Assembly: GCA_017627975.1 (NCBI GenBank)
Contig: JAGAFT010000019.1
Location: forward strand, 1-43,585
Reading direction: 5' to 3'
From: Oscillospiraceae bacterium
Lineage (GTDB): Bacteria; Bacillota_A; Clostridia; Oscillospirales; Oscillospiraceae
Length of the DNA stretch: 43,585 nt
Both the position numbers and the translations under genes were made by a program. Each line of letters starts with the position of its first letter. Position 1 is the first letter of the stretch. Below the pieces are notes generated by a model that saw only the letters and a list, made by a program, of their open reading frames with translations, did not search any database and was not told where the DNA came from. This document shows, in pieces, positions 16,268 through 25,177 of the stretch.

Positions 16268-18673
16268 ATGCAGTACGGACATTTTGACAACGAGAAACGA
16301 GAATACGTGATTGACCGGATCGACGTTCCCGTGTCCTGGACCAATTATATCGGGACAGGGGACATGATGGGCGTCTTCAATCATACGGCCGGAGGCTATC
16401 TGATCTGCGGGAGTTCGGAATACCACAGGGTCACGCGCTTTCGCCCGAACGGCGTTCCCATGGACGGCCCCGGGCACTATATCTATCTCCGGGACAACGA
16501 AAGCGGGGACTTCTGGTCGGTCTCCTGGCAGCCGGTGGGCAAGCCGAAGGAGCATTTTTCGTGCCGGCATGGCCTGGGCTATGTGAAATACCGGAGCGAC
16601 TACGGTGGGATCAGCGCCGAGCAGACGCTGTTTGTCGCGATGGACGAGCCGGTGGAGATCTGGGATCTCCGGCTGCGCAACGACAGCGGGCGGACGAGAA
16701 ACCTGTCGGTGTTCCCGTATGCGGAGTTCAGCTTCCACCAGGTCGATATGGACAACCGCAATTTCCAGATGAGCCTCTACGCGGCGGGCAGCCGCTTTGA
16801 AAACGGCGTCATCGAGTATGAGCTGCACTATGAAGAAGACAGCTTTCAGTTCTTTGCGTCGGACAGTGCGCCGGAAGCGTTTGACTGTCTGCGGGACAGC
16901 TTTATCGGCCCGTACAGAACCGAGCGAAACCCTCTGGCTGTGGAGACGGGAGAGATGAGCGGAAGCTTTGAAAAGGGCGGAAATCACTGTGCCGCACTGA
17001 AGCGAAGCCTTACGCTTGCCCCCGGGGAGGAAGCAAGACTGCTGTTCTTCCTCGGCGAGGGGAACGCGGCGGCGGGCATGCGTGCCAAAGACACGTACAG
17101 CCCGGCGAGAGCGGATGAAGAGTTCCGGCGGCTTGCGGCATTTTGGGACGAGAAGCTCCGCTGTCTTCAGGTGCAGACACCCAACGAAGGCATGAACACC
17201 GAGCTGAACCTCTGGAACCTGTATCAGAGTGAGATCAACGTCATGTTCTCCCGCTTTACCTCATTCATTGAAGTCGGCGGCCGTGTCGGTCTCGGCTATC
17301 GCGACACCGCGCAGGATGCCATGACGATCCCGCACTCCAATCCCGTAAAATGCCGGGAGCGTCTGGTTCAGCTGCTGCGTGCGCTGACCCGGGAAGGCTA
17401 TGGCCTGCATCTGTTCGAGCCGAGATGGTTTGAGCCGGAGGGAAACAAACAGTCCTTCAAGTCTCCGACGGTTGTTCCGACTCCGCCCCGAAGCCAGATC
17501 GTCCACGGCATCCGGGACGCCTGCGCCGACGACGCGCTTTGGCTGGTGAGCGCAGTGGTACAGTACATCCGTGAGACCGGTGAAGACGGATTCGTCGATG
17601 AAGTGCTGGGCTATGCCGACGAGGGCGAGGGAAGCGTCTATGAACACCTGATGCGCATTCTCGACTTCTCCGCACGGCAGGTCGGACAGAACGGAATCTG
17701 CAAAGGCCTTCGGGCCGACTGGAATGACTGCCTGAACCTGGGCGGTGGAGAGAGCGCGATGGTGAGTTTCCTGCACTTATGGGCGCTGGAGAACTTCCAG
17801 ACGTTGGCGGAGCACCTTGGCAGAGGAGAAGACGCGACCCGTTACCGGACGCTCGCAGATCAGGTCCGGAAACGCTGCCGGGAGGTCCTCTGGGACGGGA
17901 AGTGGTTCCTGCGCGGCATCACGGCAGACAACCGGAAGATCGGAACCAAGACCGACACGGAAGGAAAAGTCCATATGGAGTCGAACACCTGGGCCGTTAT
18001 CTCCGGCGCTGCCACACAGGAGCAGGGCGTCCGGGCCATGGACAGCGTGGACGAGTATCTCTTCACGGACTACGGCCTGATGCTGAACGCCCCATGCTAC
18101 ACGAAGCCCGATGACGGGATCGGTTTTGTCACGAGGGTCTATCCCGGCCTCAAAGAAAACGGCGCGATCTTCAGCCATCCGAATCCCTGGGCCTGGGTTG
18201 CCGAGGCAAAGCTGGGCAGGGGGTCAAGGGCGATGAAGTTTTATAATGCCCTCTGCCCGGCCCTGCAGAACGACCGGATCGAGATCCGGCAGGCTGAGCC
18301 CTACAGCTACTGCCAGTTTGTCGTCGGGCGGGATCACAGCGCGTTCGGGCGGGCGCGGCATCCCTTTATGACGGGATCGGCCGGGTGGTCGTATTTCGCC
18401 GCAACGCAGTACCTCCTCGGAATCCGGCCGGATTTTGACGGGATCGTGGTGGATCCCTGCATTCCGCGTGAATGGAAGGAATTTAGGGTGGTGCGCCGGT
18501 GGCGCGGCAGCACCTATCTGATTCATGTGAGCAATCCGGACGGCGTGGAGAAAGGCGTCAGAAGCATAACCGCGGACGGCGTCCGGGTTGAAAGACTGCC
18601 GATCCTGCCGGCCGGGAGTGTATGCCGGGCAGAAGTGGTGCTCGGTGCAGAAGAGAGAGGAGCAGACAGATGA
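16268..18673 (+). CDS. GH94 disaccharide phosphorylase, N,N'-diacetylchitobiose phosphorylase-like
   Basis: An 801-residue cytoplasmic inverting phosphorylase of family GH94, the same length as Vibrio chitobiose phosphorylase. The N-terminus MQYGHFDNEKREYVI is shared across GH94. Recalled similarity to the chitobiose and cellobionate branch is strong in HGLGYVKYRSDY, FIEVGGRVGLGYRDTAQDA, CKGLRADWNDCLNLGGGES (catalytic motif D484-W-N-D487), LKENGAIFSHPNPWAW and AEPYSYCQF. It would split a beta-linked disaccharide with phosphate, giving an alpha-sugar-1-phosphate. Cellobionic acid phosphorylase is the main alternative; the substrate is not fixed by sequence reading. The ATG at 16268 has GGGAGGA nine bases upstream. 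Its stop overlaps the mutase start (ATGA). Confidence 0.9.
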   Translation: MQYGHFDNEKREYVIDRIDVPVSWTNYIGTGDMMGVFNHTAGGYLICGSSEYHRVTRFRPNGVPMDGPGHYIYLRDNESGDFWSVSWQPVGKPKEHFSCRHGLGYVKYRSDYGGISAEQTLFVAMDEPVEIWDLRLRNDSGRTRNLSVFPYAEFSFHQVDMDNRNFQMSLYAAGSRFENGVIEYELHYEEDSFQFFASDSAPEAFDCLRDSFIGPYRTERNPLAVETGEMSGSFEKGGNHCAALKRSLTLAPGEEARLLFFLGEGNAAAGMRAKDTYSPARADEEFRRLAAFWDEKLRCLQVQTPNEGMNTELNLWNLYQSEINVMFSRFTSFIEVGGRVGLGYRDTAQDAMTIPHSNPVKCRERLVQLLRALTREGYGLHLFEPRWFEPEGNKQSFKSPTVVPTPPRSQIVHGIRDACADDALWLVSAVVQYIRETGEDGFVDEVLGYADEGEGSVYEHLMRILDFSARQVGQNGICKGLRADWNDCLNLGGGESAMVSFLHLWALENFQTLAEHLGRGEDATRYRTLADQVRKRCREVLWDGKWFLRGITADNRKIGTKTDTEGKVHMESNTWAVISGAATQEQGVRAMDSVDEYLFTDYGLMLNAPCYTKPDDGIGFVTRVYPGLKENGAIFSHPNPWAWVAEAKLGRGSRAMKFYNALCPALQNDRIEIRQAEPYSYCQFVVGRDHSAFGRARHPFMTGSAGWSYFAATQYLLGIRPDFDGIVVDPCIPREWKEFRVVRRWRGSTYLIHVSNPDGVEKGVRSITADGVRVERLPILPAGSVCRAEVVLGAEERGADR

Positions 18674-20079
18674 TTCATTTCGGAACAGGCGGCTGGAGAG
18701 CGGTGATTGCAGACGGATTCACCAAGGCAAATCTCCGTCTGCTGACGGCGGGACTCTGCAGCCTGATGACAAAAGAAGGCCATGCGGGAAAAGAGCTCTG
18801 TGTCGGCTATGACCGGCGCTTCCTTGCAAAGGAATCGGCCCACTGGATCGCGGAAGTCCTGGCGGGTTACGGCTTCCGGACGCTGATGGTAAACCGCTCA
18901 TCCCCCACGCCGCTGGTCATGTATGTGGTCAAGACACAGAACATGCCTTACGGCATGATGGTGACGGCCAGCCATAACCCCGCAATCTACAACGGGGTCA
19001 AGGTTTTCACCGCAGGCGGCCGGGACGCGGACCGCAGCGTGACAGACCGAATCGAGGCGGAGATCGCGCAGATCGACGAGACTCAAATCAGAAGCATGGA
19101 TTATGACGAGGCGCTTCGGCAGGGACTTGTCCGGGAGGACAATCCCGCCAATGACTATATTGACAGCATCCTCGCCCTGATCGACACCGACGCCATCAAG
19201 AGAGCGCGGCTCAAGGTCGCGCTTGACCCCATGTACGGCGTGAGCCAGACCAGTCTGCGAACCATCCTGATGACCTGCCGCTGCGATCTGGAGGTCATCC
19301 ACGACCGCCACGACACGCTCTTCGGCGGAAAACTCCCCGCACCCAACGCCAGGACCCTTACAACACTCAGCAACTATGTCGTCGACCGATGCTGCAACCT
19401 GGGCATCGCCACGGACGGCGACGCGGACCGCCTGGGCGTCATTGATGAGAACGGAAACTTTGTCCACCCGAACACGCTGCTGGTGCTGCTGTATTACTAT
19501 CTGGTGAAGTACCGGGGCTGGCAGGGGCCCTGCGTGCGCAACAACTCCACCACCCATCTTCTGGACCGCGTGGCGGAAAAATTCGGCCAGGCCTGCTACG
19601 AAGTGCCGGTGGGCTTCAAGTGGATTTCGGCCAAAATGGCGGAAACCGACGCCGTCATCGGCGGAGAGAGCTCCGGCGGCCTCGCAGTGCGCGGACACAT
19701 CTCCGGCAAGGACGGAATCTATGCCGCGTCCCTGCTGGTGGAAATGCTGGCCGTGACAGAAAAATCCATCTCCGAGATCTATCGGGAGATCACCGACGCG
19801 GTGGGAACGCTGGTCTACCGGGAGGCGGATTTCCGGATGACTCCGGCGCGCAAGAGCGAACTGCAGGAGCTGCTGTTTGAGAAAAACCTTCTCCCGCCGC
19901 TGGAGCACGTCTGCCGCATCAACCGCGAAGACGGCGTGAAGCTGTATTTTGAAGACGGAAGCTGGGTAATCTGCCGCTTCTCGGGCACGGAGCCGCTGCT
20001 GCGTATGGCGGCGGAAGGGAGAAAAGCGGAACAGTCAGACGCTTATATCGCCGCCTGGCAGACCCTTCTTGATCTATAA
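18670..20079 (+). CDS. Alpha-D-phosphohexomutase (phosphoglucomutase/phosphomannomutase family)
   Basis: A 469-residue four-domain mutase interconverting hexose-1-phosphate and hexose-6-phosphate. Visible motifs are the phosphoserine loop TASHNP (Ser101), the metal loop DGDADR (249-254), the sugar-binding GGESSGG (331-337) and the phosphate-binding RFSGTEPLLR (436-445). The start overlaps the stop of the GH94 phosphorylase by four bases, so the two proteins are made together; the natural role is to feed the sugar-1-phosphate released by phosphorolysis into glycolysis or amino-sugar metabolism. Whether it prefers glucose, mannose or N-acetylglucosamine phosphate cannot be read from these motifs. 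The longer upstream frame (16 more codons) is rejected. Confidence 0.92.
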   Translation: MIHFGTGGWRAVIADGFTKANLRLLTAGLCSLMTKEGHAGKELCVGYDRRFLAKESAHWIAEVLAGYGFRTLMVNRSSPTPLVMYVVKTQNMPYGMMVTASHNPAIYNGVKVFTAGGRDADRSVTDRIEAEIAQIDETQIRSMDYDEALRQGLVREDNPANDYIDSILALIDTDAIKRARLKVALDPMYGVSQTSLRTILMTCRCDLEVIHDRHDTLFGGKLPAPNARTLTTLSNYVVDRCCNLGIATDGDADRLGVIDENGNFVHPNTLLVLLYYYLVKYRGWQGPCVRNNSTTHLLDRVAEKFGQACYEVPVGFKWISAKMAETDAVIGGESSGGLAVRGHISGKDGIYAASLLVEMLAVTEKSISEIYREITDAVGTLVYREADFRMTPARKSELQELLFEKNLLPPLEHVCRINREDGVKLYFEDGSWVICRFSGTEPLLRMAAEGRKAEQSDAYIAAWQTLLDL

Positions 20080-20096
20080 AGGCGGTAAAGCTTAGC

Positions 20097-20122
20097 CGGC
20101 GGAGGGAGCTTTCTCTCCGCCG
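20097..20122 (+). other. Intergenic hairpin between mutase and sensor kinase
   Basis: CGGCGGAG (20097-20104) pairs with CTCCGCCG (20115-20122) around a 10-base loop. The 3' side has no T run and the next gene starts 24 bases later, so it is more likely an mRNA stability or attenuation element than a full terminator. Confidence 0.55.
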
Positions 20123-20146
20123 CCTTCCATACAGGGGGATGACGGC

Positions 20147-21847
20147 ATGGAGAAACAAGTGAAAAAGCAACCCGGCTCTCTGCGTACAAAGCTTCTGAGA
20201 ATCATCCTGCTGTGCTGGGTGCTGCCCATTGCGATCATTCTGACGGTGGCCGGCGTCCTGCTGCGGTCCAACTATGAGCGGAATCTCCGGAGTCAGCTGG
20301 AGACGGACGCAAATTACGTGCTCCGTCAGGAGGAGGTGCTTCTCGAGGCTGTCTTCGAGAGCTCCAAAGCGGTGAGCTACGATGGGGCGGTACGCAGCGC
20401 CTATCGGGATTATCTGCAAAGCGGAGACCGTACGGCTCTGTACCGCGGGGTGTCGGAGTATCTGTCACAGGCCTTCGCACGTGACGACCGGTTCCAGGCT
20501 GTGTTCGTGAGTTTCTGGGAGGACCTGAAGATTTATCCCTATATCATGAGCAGCGGCATCCGCGGCTACAGCATTCCGCGAAACTATCACCGCAGTGTGG
20601 AGCCGCTGCTGCTGGAGCAGATGGCGGAAGCGGACACGGCGATCCGGGTCCTGGTGTATGACAACGAGCTCTATATTGCGCGCAATCTCCTGGACAGCAG
20701 CTTCCGGCCCTATGCCACGGTGGTGATGCTCTGTGACAAGAGCGGCCTGCTGAGCAGTTTTGACAGCATCCGGGGGGCAGCCGGAGTAAGGCTTCTGCTG
20801 GATGAGCTGCAGCTGGATGAGACCGGAACGCTCCGACAGGCGGAGACGACGGAAGTTTCGGCAGGAGAGCTGCTGTGCTATGACGGAGATCTGGACGGGC
20901 ATCGCCTGCAGCTGCAGGTTAAGACAGTGCCTTTCGATATTCTCGCGGACATCCCGGAGCTGCGGATCACGGTGGCGGGCGTGGTGCTGCTGGTCCTGCC
21001 GCTGCTGCTGGTGATGATCCTGCTGTTTCGCAGGCAGGTGACCAGACCGGTGGAGACGCTGCTGGATGCGACAGACCGCCTGCAGGGCGGGGAGCGGGGA
21101 TACCAGATCAGCGACGAAGCGAAAAACAAGGAATTTGAACGAATCTACCGCCACTTCAACGCCATGTCCAGCGAACTGCAGAACCAGTTTGAGCGTTCCT
21201 ATCAGGAGCAGCAGGCCCTGCAGCAGGCACGAGTCAAGGCCCTGCAGTCGCAGATCAATCCACATTTCCTCAACAATACCCTCGAGGTGATCAACTGGGA
21301 AGCACGGCTGGCGGGCGATGAGCGGGTCAGCACGATGATTGAGGCGCTGTCCGTGATGCTGAACGCGGCACTCGGCCGTGACGGACGAAGCCGCATCCCC
21401 CTGAAAGAGGAGCTGAGCTATGTCGACGCGTATCTCTATATCATCTCCCAGCGCCTGGGCGAACGCCTGACGATCAGCCGGGAGATCGACGAAGAACTGC
21501 TGGAGCTGCCGGTGCCGCGTCTGATTCTGCAGCCGCTGGTTGAAAACGCAGTAGAACACGATCTGGCGCAGCGCCGCGGGGGCGCGCTTTGCGTCCGGGT
21601 ATACCGGAACGGGGACGACATGGTGCTGGAGAGCGAACACGATGGCAGCCTGAGCGCGGAAGACCTGCAGAGCATCCGTGAAATGCTTGCCTCTGCGGTG
21701 GTGGACACGGAGATCTCCGGCCAGGTCGGCCTGAGAAACGTCAGACAGCGACTGGAGCTGCTCTACGGAGCGGAGGGACAGCTGAGCATTGAACAGTGCG
21801 GACCGGAGCGGATCCTGGCGCGGGTCTGTTTTCCGATCGAAGACTGA
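20147..21847 (+). CDS. YesM/LytS-type sensor histidine kinase
   Basis: A 566-residue membrane sensor. Helices at about 17-39 and 273-294 flank an extracytoplasmic domain of about 230 residues; a HAMP domain (about 292-345) is followed by a His_kinase domain with phospho-acceptor His373 in QSQINPHFLNNTLEVINWE, and an ATPase domain with N-box LQPLVENAVEH (Asn467). The usual DNGxG G1 box is degenerate, reading SEHDGSLS near 496-503. Such kinases usually pair with YesN-type AraC regulators next to sugar ABC transporters, here the regulator at 25178. It likely senses an extracellular sugar or the ligand-loaded binding protein encoded next. Confidence 0.9.
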   Translation: MEKQVKKQPGSLRTKLLRIILLCWVLPIAIILTVAGVLLRSNYERNLRSQLETDANYVLRQEEVLLEAVFESSKAVSYDGAVRSAYRDYLQSGDRTALYRGVSEYLSQAFARDDRFQAVFVSFWEDLKIYPYIMSSGIRGYSIPRNYHRSVEPLLLEQMAEADTAIRVLVYDNELYIARNLLDSSFRPYATVVMLCDKSGLLSSFDSIRGAAGVRLLLDELQLDETGTLRQAETTEVSAGELLCYDGDLDGHRLQLQVKTVPFDILADIPELRITVAGVVLLVLPLLLVMILLFRRQVTRPVETLLDATDRLQGGERGYQISDEAKNKEFERIYRHFNAMSSELQNQFERSYQEQQALQQARVKALQSQINPHFLNNTLEVINWEARLAGDERVSTMIEALSVMLNAALGRDGRSRIPLKEELSYVDAYLYIISQRLGERLTISREIDEELLELPVPRLILQPLVENAVEHDLAQRRGGALCVRVYRNGDDMVLESEHDGSLSAEDLQSIREMLASAVVDTEISGQVGLRNVRQRLELLYGAEGQLSIEQCGPERILARVCFPIED

Positions 21848-21864
21848 CGGTTCCTGGCCAATTT

Positions 21865-21890
21865 CACAAAAACAGACAAGAAACGGCAAG
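21865..21890 (+). promoter_or_regulatory. Candidate YesN-type operator upstream of the binding-protein gene
   Basis: Second copy of the 26-base motif seen at 16174-16199 (21 of 26 identical), with the same 33-base distance to the -10 box and clear 10-base periodicity of (A/G)CAAG-type units. Confidence 0.65.
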
Positions 21891-21922
21891 GGCAGTTCTC
21901 ACACATCCGCAGCGAGGTATGG

Positions 21923-21928
21923 TAACAT
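21923..21928 (+). promoter_or_regulatory. -10 box of the ABC transporter promoter
   Basis: TAACAT, positioned relative to the upstream motif exactly as TATAAT is at 16232. The -35 position holds CACACA, not a recognisable box, consistent with an activated promoter. Confidence 0.5.
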
Positions 21929-21984
21929 ATGGACACTGACAGCAAGGCATGTCACAAAAATCTGTAAACAGGGAGTGCACAAAC

Positions 21985-23241
21985 ATGAAAAAATCGCTTG
22001 CTATGCTTCTGGTGCTGGTTCTCATGCTGAGTCTTGTGTCTGTGGCCGCATTTGCAGACAAGGCAGTCACACTGAACGTGGTTACCTCCTACGGCGGTGA
22101 TGACGGCAACCGCAAGAACTTTGAAAACGCAGTCAAGGCTTATGAAGAGTCCACCGGCAATAAAGTCAACGACGGTTCCGCCACTTCCAACGAGGAGTGG
22201 AAGGCAAAGGTCCTGACCGACTTCGAGACCGGTTCCGAACCCGATGTCCTCTTCTACTTCACCAACGCGGACGCCGAACCCTTTATCAGCGCAGGAAAAG
22301 TCGTCTCGATCGAAGAGATCCGTGCCGAATATCCCGATTACGCCGGCAACATGAAAGACAGCATGATGGCGGTCGCCGCGGACGGAAAGCAGTATGCGGT
22401 GCCCTCCTCCGGCTACTGGGAGAACATGTTTGTCAACAAAAAGGTCCTGGAGGACTGCGGCGTTGCGGTACCCGGCCCGGACTACACCTGGGAGCAGTTC
22501 CTCGCAGACTGTGAGACCATCAAGGAAGCCGGCTATACCCCGATTGCCTGCTCGCTGGTGGAAGTTCCGCACTACTGGTTTGAGTTCACGGTCATGAACA
22601 ACGGAACGGTGGAAAACCATCTGGATGTCCCCGCGGCAGCGGATGACGCAGCAGCCGCAAAATGGGCCGCCGGTCTGAATGATATCAAGGCCCTTTACGA
22701 GGCAGGCTACTTCCCCGCAAATACCCTGACGGCCTCCGACGCGGAGACGGTGGAGCTCTTTAATTCCGGTGAGGCCGCCTTCCTCATCGACGGAAGCTGG
22801 AAGGTCGGATACTTCACCGAGAATGCGGAAGACCTGAATGACTTTGCCATCGCCTATGTCCCCGGCAAGGGAGAGCGCAGCGCCTCCGAAGCCATCGGCG
22901 GCATCTCCATGGGCTACTTTATCACCACAAAGGCCTGGAACGATCCTGACAAGCGCGAAGCCGCAGTTGAGTTCGTGAGCCAGCTCACTTCCGACGAGGT
23001 CCTGAGCACCTTCGTCACGACCGAGGTCACCGCCCTGGTAAACGGCGCCAAACCCGAAGGCCTGAACCCCCTGCAGCAGTCTGCAGCTGACGCCAATGCC
23101 AACATCACCGCCATCGCCGGTGCGGTGCAGGACAGCCTGACGGCAGAAGCCCGCGGCGATCTGTTCGGCAATGTACAGAACGTAGTCACCGGTAAGATGA
23201 GCGCCGAGGACGCTGTGGCCTCCGCGATTGCCCTCAACTGA
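21985..23241 (+). CDS. ABC transporter solute-binding protein (carbohydrate type) without lipobox
   Basis: A 418-residue family 1 extracellular solute-binding protein. After MKK and a hydrophobic stretch the signal peptide ends with a probable AFA|DK type I cleavage site; no cysteine is present, so it is not a lipoprotein by sequence. The mature part has the sugar-binding fold signs SNEEWKAKVLTDFETGSEPDVLFYF, YWENMFVNKKVLED and EAAFLIDGSWKVGYF. It would capture an oligosaccharide for the permeases at 23339 and 24287. The ATG at 21985 has GGAGTG upstream; an earlier in-frame ATG at 21949 lies close to the predicted start site and is rejected. Confidence 0.88.
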   Translation: MKKSLAMLLVLVLMLSLVSVAAFADKAVTLNVVTSYGGDDGNRKNFENAVKAYEESTGNKVNDGSATSNEEWKAKVLTDFETGSEPDVLFYFTNADAEPFISAGKVVSIEEIRAEYPDYAGNMKDSMMAVAADGKQYAVPSSGYWENMFVNKKVLEDCGVAVPGPDYTWEQFLADCETIKEAGYTPIACSLVEVPHYWFEFTVMNNGTVENHLDVPAAADDAAAAKWAAGLNDIKALYEAGYFPANTLTASDAETVELFNSGEAAFLIDGSWKVGYFTENAEDLNDFAIAYVPGKGERSASEAIGGISMGYFITTKAWNDPDKREAAVEFVSQLTSDEVLSTFVTTEVTALVNGAKPEGLNPLQQSAADANANITAIAGAVQDSLTAEARGDLFGNVQNVVTGKMSAEDAVASAIALN

Positions 23242-23274
23242 AAAAACCGACAGAGAAATTAACGCAACCGATGC

Positions 23275-23300
23275 AAGGCTGCTGCGCATGCAGCAGCCTT
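23275..23300 (+). other. Intergenic hairpin between binding protein and permease genes
   Basis: A perfect 11-pair stem (AAGGCTGCTGC, 23275-23285, with 23290-23300) and a four-base loop, followed by TTTGCTT. In binding-protein operons this kind of leaky terminator or stabiliser gives more binding protein than permease. Confidence 0.75.
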
Positions 23301-23338
23301 TTGCTTATCAAAACCCTGTTTTTTGAGGCGGTGAAGGT

Positions 23339-24265
23339 ATGAGCTCCATGATCTATAAGAAGAAGAGTCCGCTGATCCTGTTCCTGGTTCCGGCTTTTCT
23401 CTTCCTGCTGGTCTATCTGTATTACCCCTTCTTTCAGAACATCATCAATACCTTCATGAAGATCGGGGGACTTGGCCGTGCGGCAGAGGGACTGAACGAA
23501 CCCTGGTATGAGAACTATCAGCGGCTCCGGACAGATCCGTGTATGCGGACCGCATTGAAGAACACGCTGCTCCTGACAGTATGCACCGTTGTCTTCCAGG
23601 TCGGAATCGCACTGATCCTGGCGCTGCTGGTGGATACCATCCGTGTGGGGGCGCAGTTTTTCCGGACGGTGTATTTTTTCCCGATTGTCATCTCGGCGAC
23701 GGCGCTGGGGTTAATGTTCAATCTGATCTTCCTGTACAAGGGCGGAATGGTAAACCAACTGCTGCTGAGTATGGGGAAACTGCCCACCGAGGTCAAGGCC
23801 AGCGGAAAGGTCCTGGTCCAGTGGCTGGACTGGAAGGACCAGTCGCACTTTCTTTTCACAATGCTGATGCCGGTCATGTGGCAGTACGTTGGCTTCTATT
23901 TTGTCATCCTGATCACGGGACTGAACAACATCTCGCCGGACCTCTATGAGGCGGCGGCGCTGGACGGTGCGGACGGATGGAAACGGACGCGTTATATCAC
24001 ACTGCCGCTGCTTCGGAATGTTCTTTGCACCTGCCTGGTTCTGGCCATTACCGGCGCGCTGAAGGTCTTTGACCTGCCGTGGGTCATGTTCGGCGCAGGA
24101 ATGCCGGAGAACATGAGCTGGCTTACGGGAACCTACATGTATGACCAGACCTTCAACAAAATGAATGTGGACTACGGCTCAACCATCGCGGTGCTGATTG
24201 TGGTGCTGGGCGTGATCCTCTCGAATGTCGCCAACCGGATCTTCCGTCCGTCGGAAGATCTCTGA
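23339..24265 (+). CDS. Sugar ABC transporter permease, MalF type
   Basis: A 308-residue membrane protein with about six helices. The cytoplasmic EAA loop that docks the ATPase reads EAAALDGADGWKRTRYITLPLL in the second half, preceded by ITGLNNISPDLY, typical of the MalF/UgpA group. It forms a heterodimer with the MalG-type permease encoded 21 bases downstream. A GGTGAAGG site precedes the ATG at 23339. There is no ATPase gene in the locus, as in other Firmicute carbohydrate systems that share one MsiK-type ATPase. Confidence 0.92.
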   Translation: MSSMIYKKKSPLILFLVPAFLFLLVYLYYPFFQNIINTFMKIGGLGRAAEGLNEPWYENYQRLRTDPCMRTALKNTLLLTVCTVVFQVGIALILALLVDTIRVGAQFFRTVYFFPIVISATALGLMFNLIFLYKGGMVNQLLLSMGKLPTEVKASGKVLVQWLDWKDQSHFLFTMLMPVMWQYVGFYFVILITGLNNISPDLYEAAALDGADGWKRTRYITLPLLRNVLCTCLVLAITGALKVFDLPWVMFGAGMPENMSWLTGTYMYDQTFNKMNVDYGSTIAVLIVVLGVILSNVANRIFRPSEDL

Positions 24266-24286
24266 GGAAGGAGGAAACGAAGCACT

Positions 24287-25144
24287 GTGGATACCGGAAG
24301 AAAACCCGGCCCGAAAATTCTGACCTATGTACTTCTCGGCTTCTGGGCCATCACAACGATCTATCCCTTTGTCTGGGTTCTTCTCAACTCCTTCCGCAAG
24401 AAAGGCCTGATCATCTCCGACTCCTTCTCGCTGCCGCTGGGCGAGGCCTTTACCTGGGATAACTATCTCACGGCCTGGGAGCGCTCGGACTTCAAGAACG
24501 CCTATCTCAACAGCTTCCTCATCTCAGGGACCGTGACCGTGGCGGTGGTGATCCTCGCGGGACTTGCCGCCTATGGTCTGGTGCGCTATCGCTTTCCGGG
24601 CAGGGGCCTGCTCTACAGCCTTATCATGGCGGGCATGATGTTCCCGGTCTTTTCGACGATCATCCCCGTCTTCCGCATGGAAGCGGTGATGGGCCTCGCC
24701 GGCACGGGAAACCGCTGGCTGAGCCTGCTGGCGGTGATTCTGCCGCAGATCGCGGGGAACCTCTGCTTTGCCATCATCATCCTGATGGGCTTTATCCAGT
24801 CGGTGCCGATCGAACTGGAGGAGAGCGCGTATCTGGACGGCTGCAATGTGTTTCAGATCTATTTTCACATCATCATTCCGGCTGCAAAGTCTTCCTTTGC
24901 GACCGTGGCAATTTTTGCCTTTCTCTGGAGCTACAACGACCTGTTCACCCAGTCCTTCTTCCTGCGTTATCCCCAGGAGCGAGCCATCACGGGGCTGCTG
25001 AATGAAATCAGTTCCCAGGCCGGGGTGAACTACGGCCTGATGGCGGCATCGGTCGTGCTTGTGGTGATCCCGGTCCTCATCGTCTACATCTGCCTGCAGA
25101 AGCATATCATAAAGGGCTTGACGGCGGGTGCGGTCAAAGGCTAA
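24287..25144 (+). CDS. Sugar ABC transporter permease, MalG type
   Basis: A 285-residue membrane protein with about six helices. The N-terminal YPFVWVLLNSFRKKGLI and the EAA loop EESAYLDGCNVFQIYFHIIIPAAK mark a MalG/UgpE-type permease. Translation starts at GTG 24287, with AAGGAGG at 24268-24274 twelve bases before it. It is the partner of the permease just upstream. Alternating hydrophobic helices end with VYICLQKHIIKGLTAGAVKG, the usual C-terminus of the family. Confidence 0.92.
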   Translation: MDTGRKPGPKILTYVLLGFWAITTIYPFVWVLLNSFRKKGLIISDSFSLPLGEAFTWDNYLTAWERSDFKNAYLNSFLISGTVTVAVVILAGLAAYGLVRYRFPGRGLLYSLIMAGMMFPVFSTIIPVFRMEAVMGLAGTGNRWLSLLAVILPQIAGNLCFAIIILMGFIQSVPIELEESAYLDGCNVFQIYFHIIIPAAKSSFATVAIFAFLWSYNDLFTQSFFLRYPQERAITGLLNEISSQAGVNYGLMAASVVLVVIPVLIVYICLQKHIIKGLTAGAVKG

Positions 25145-25177
25145 AATCAGCGTATCAGATGAAACGGGGGAGAGATC

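Noticed and set aside
18767..18785. A third copy of the YesN-type motif
   Set aside because: It matches only part of the core, lies inside the mutase coding region and has no promoter near it.
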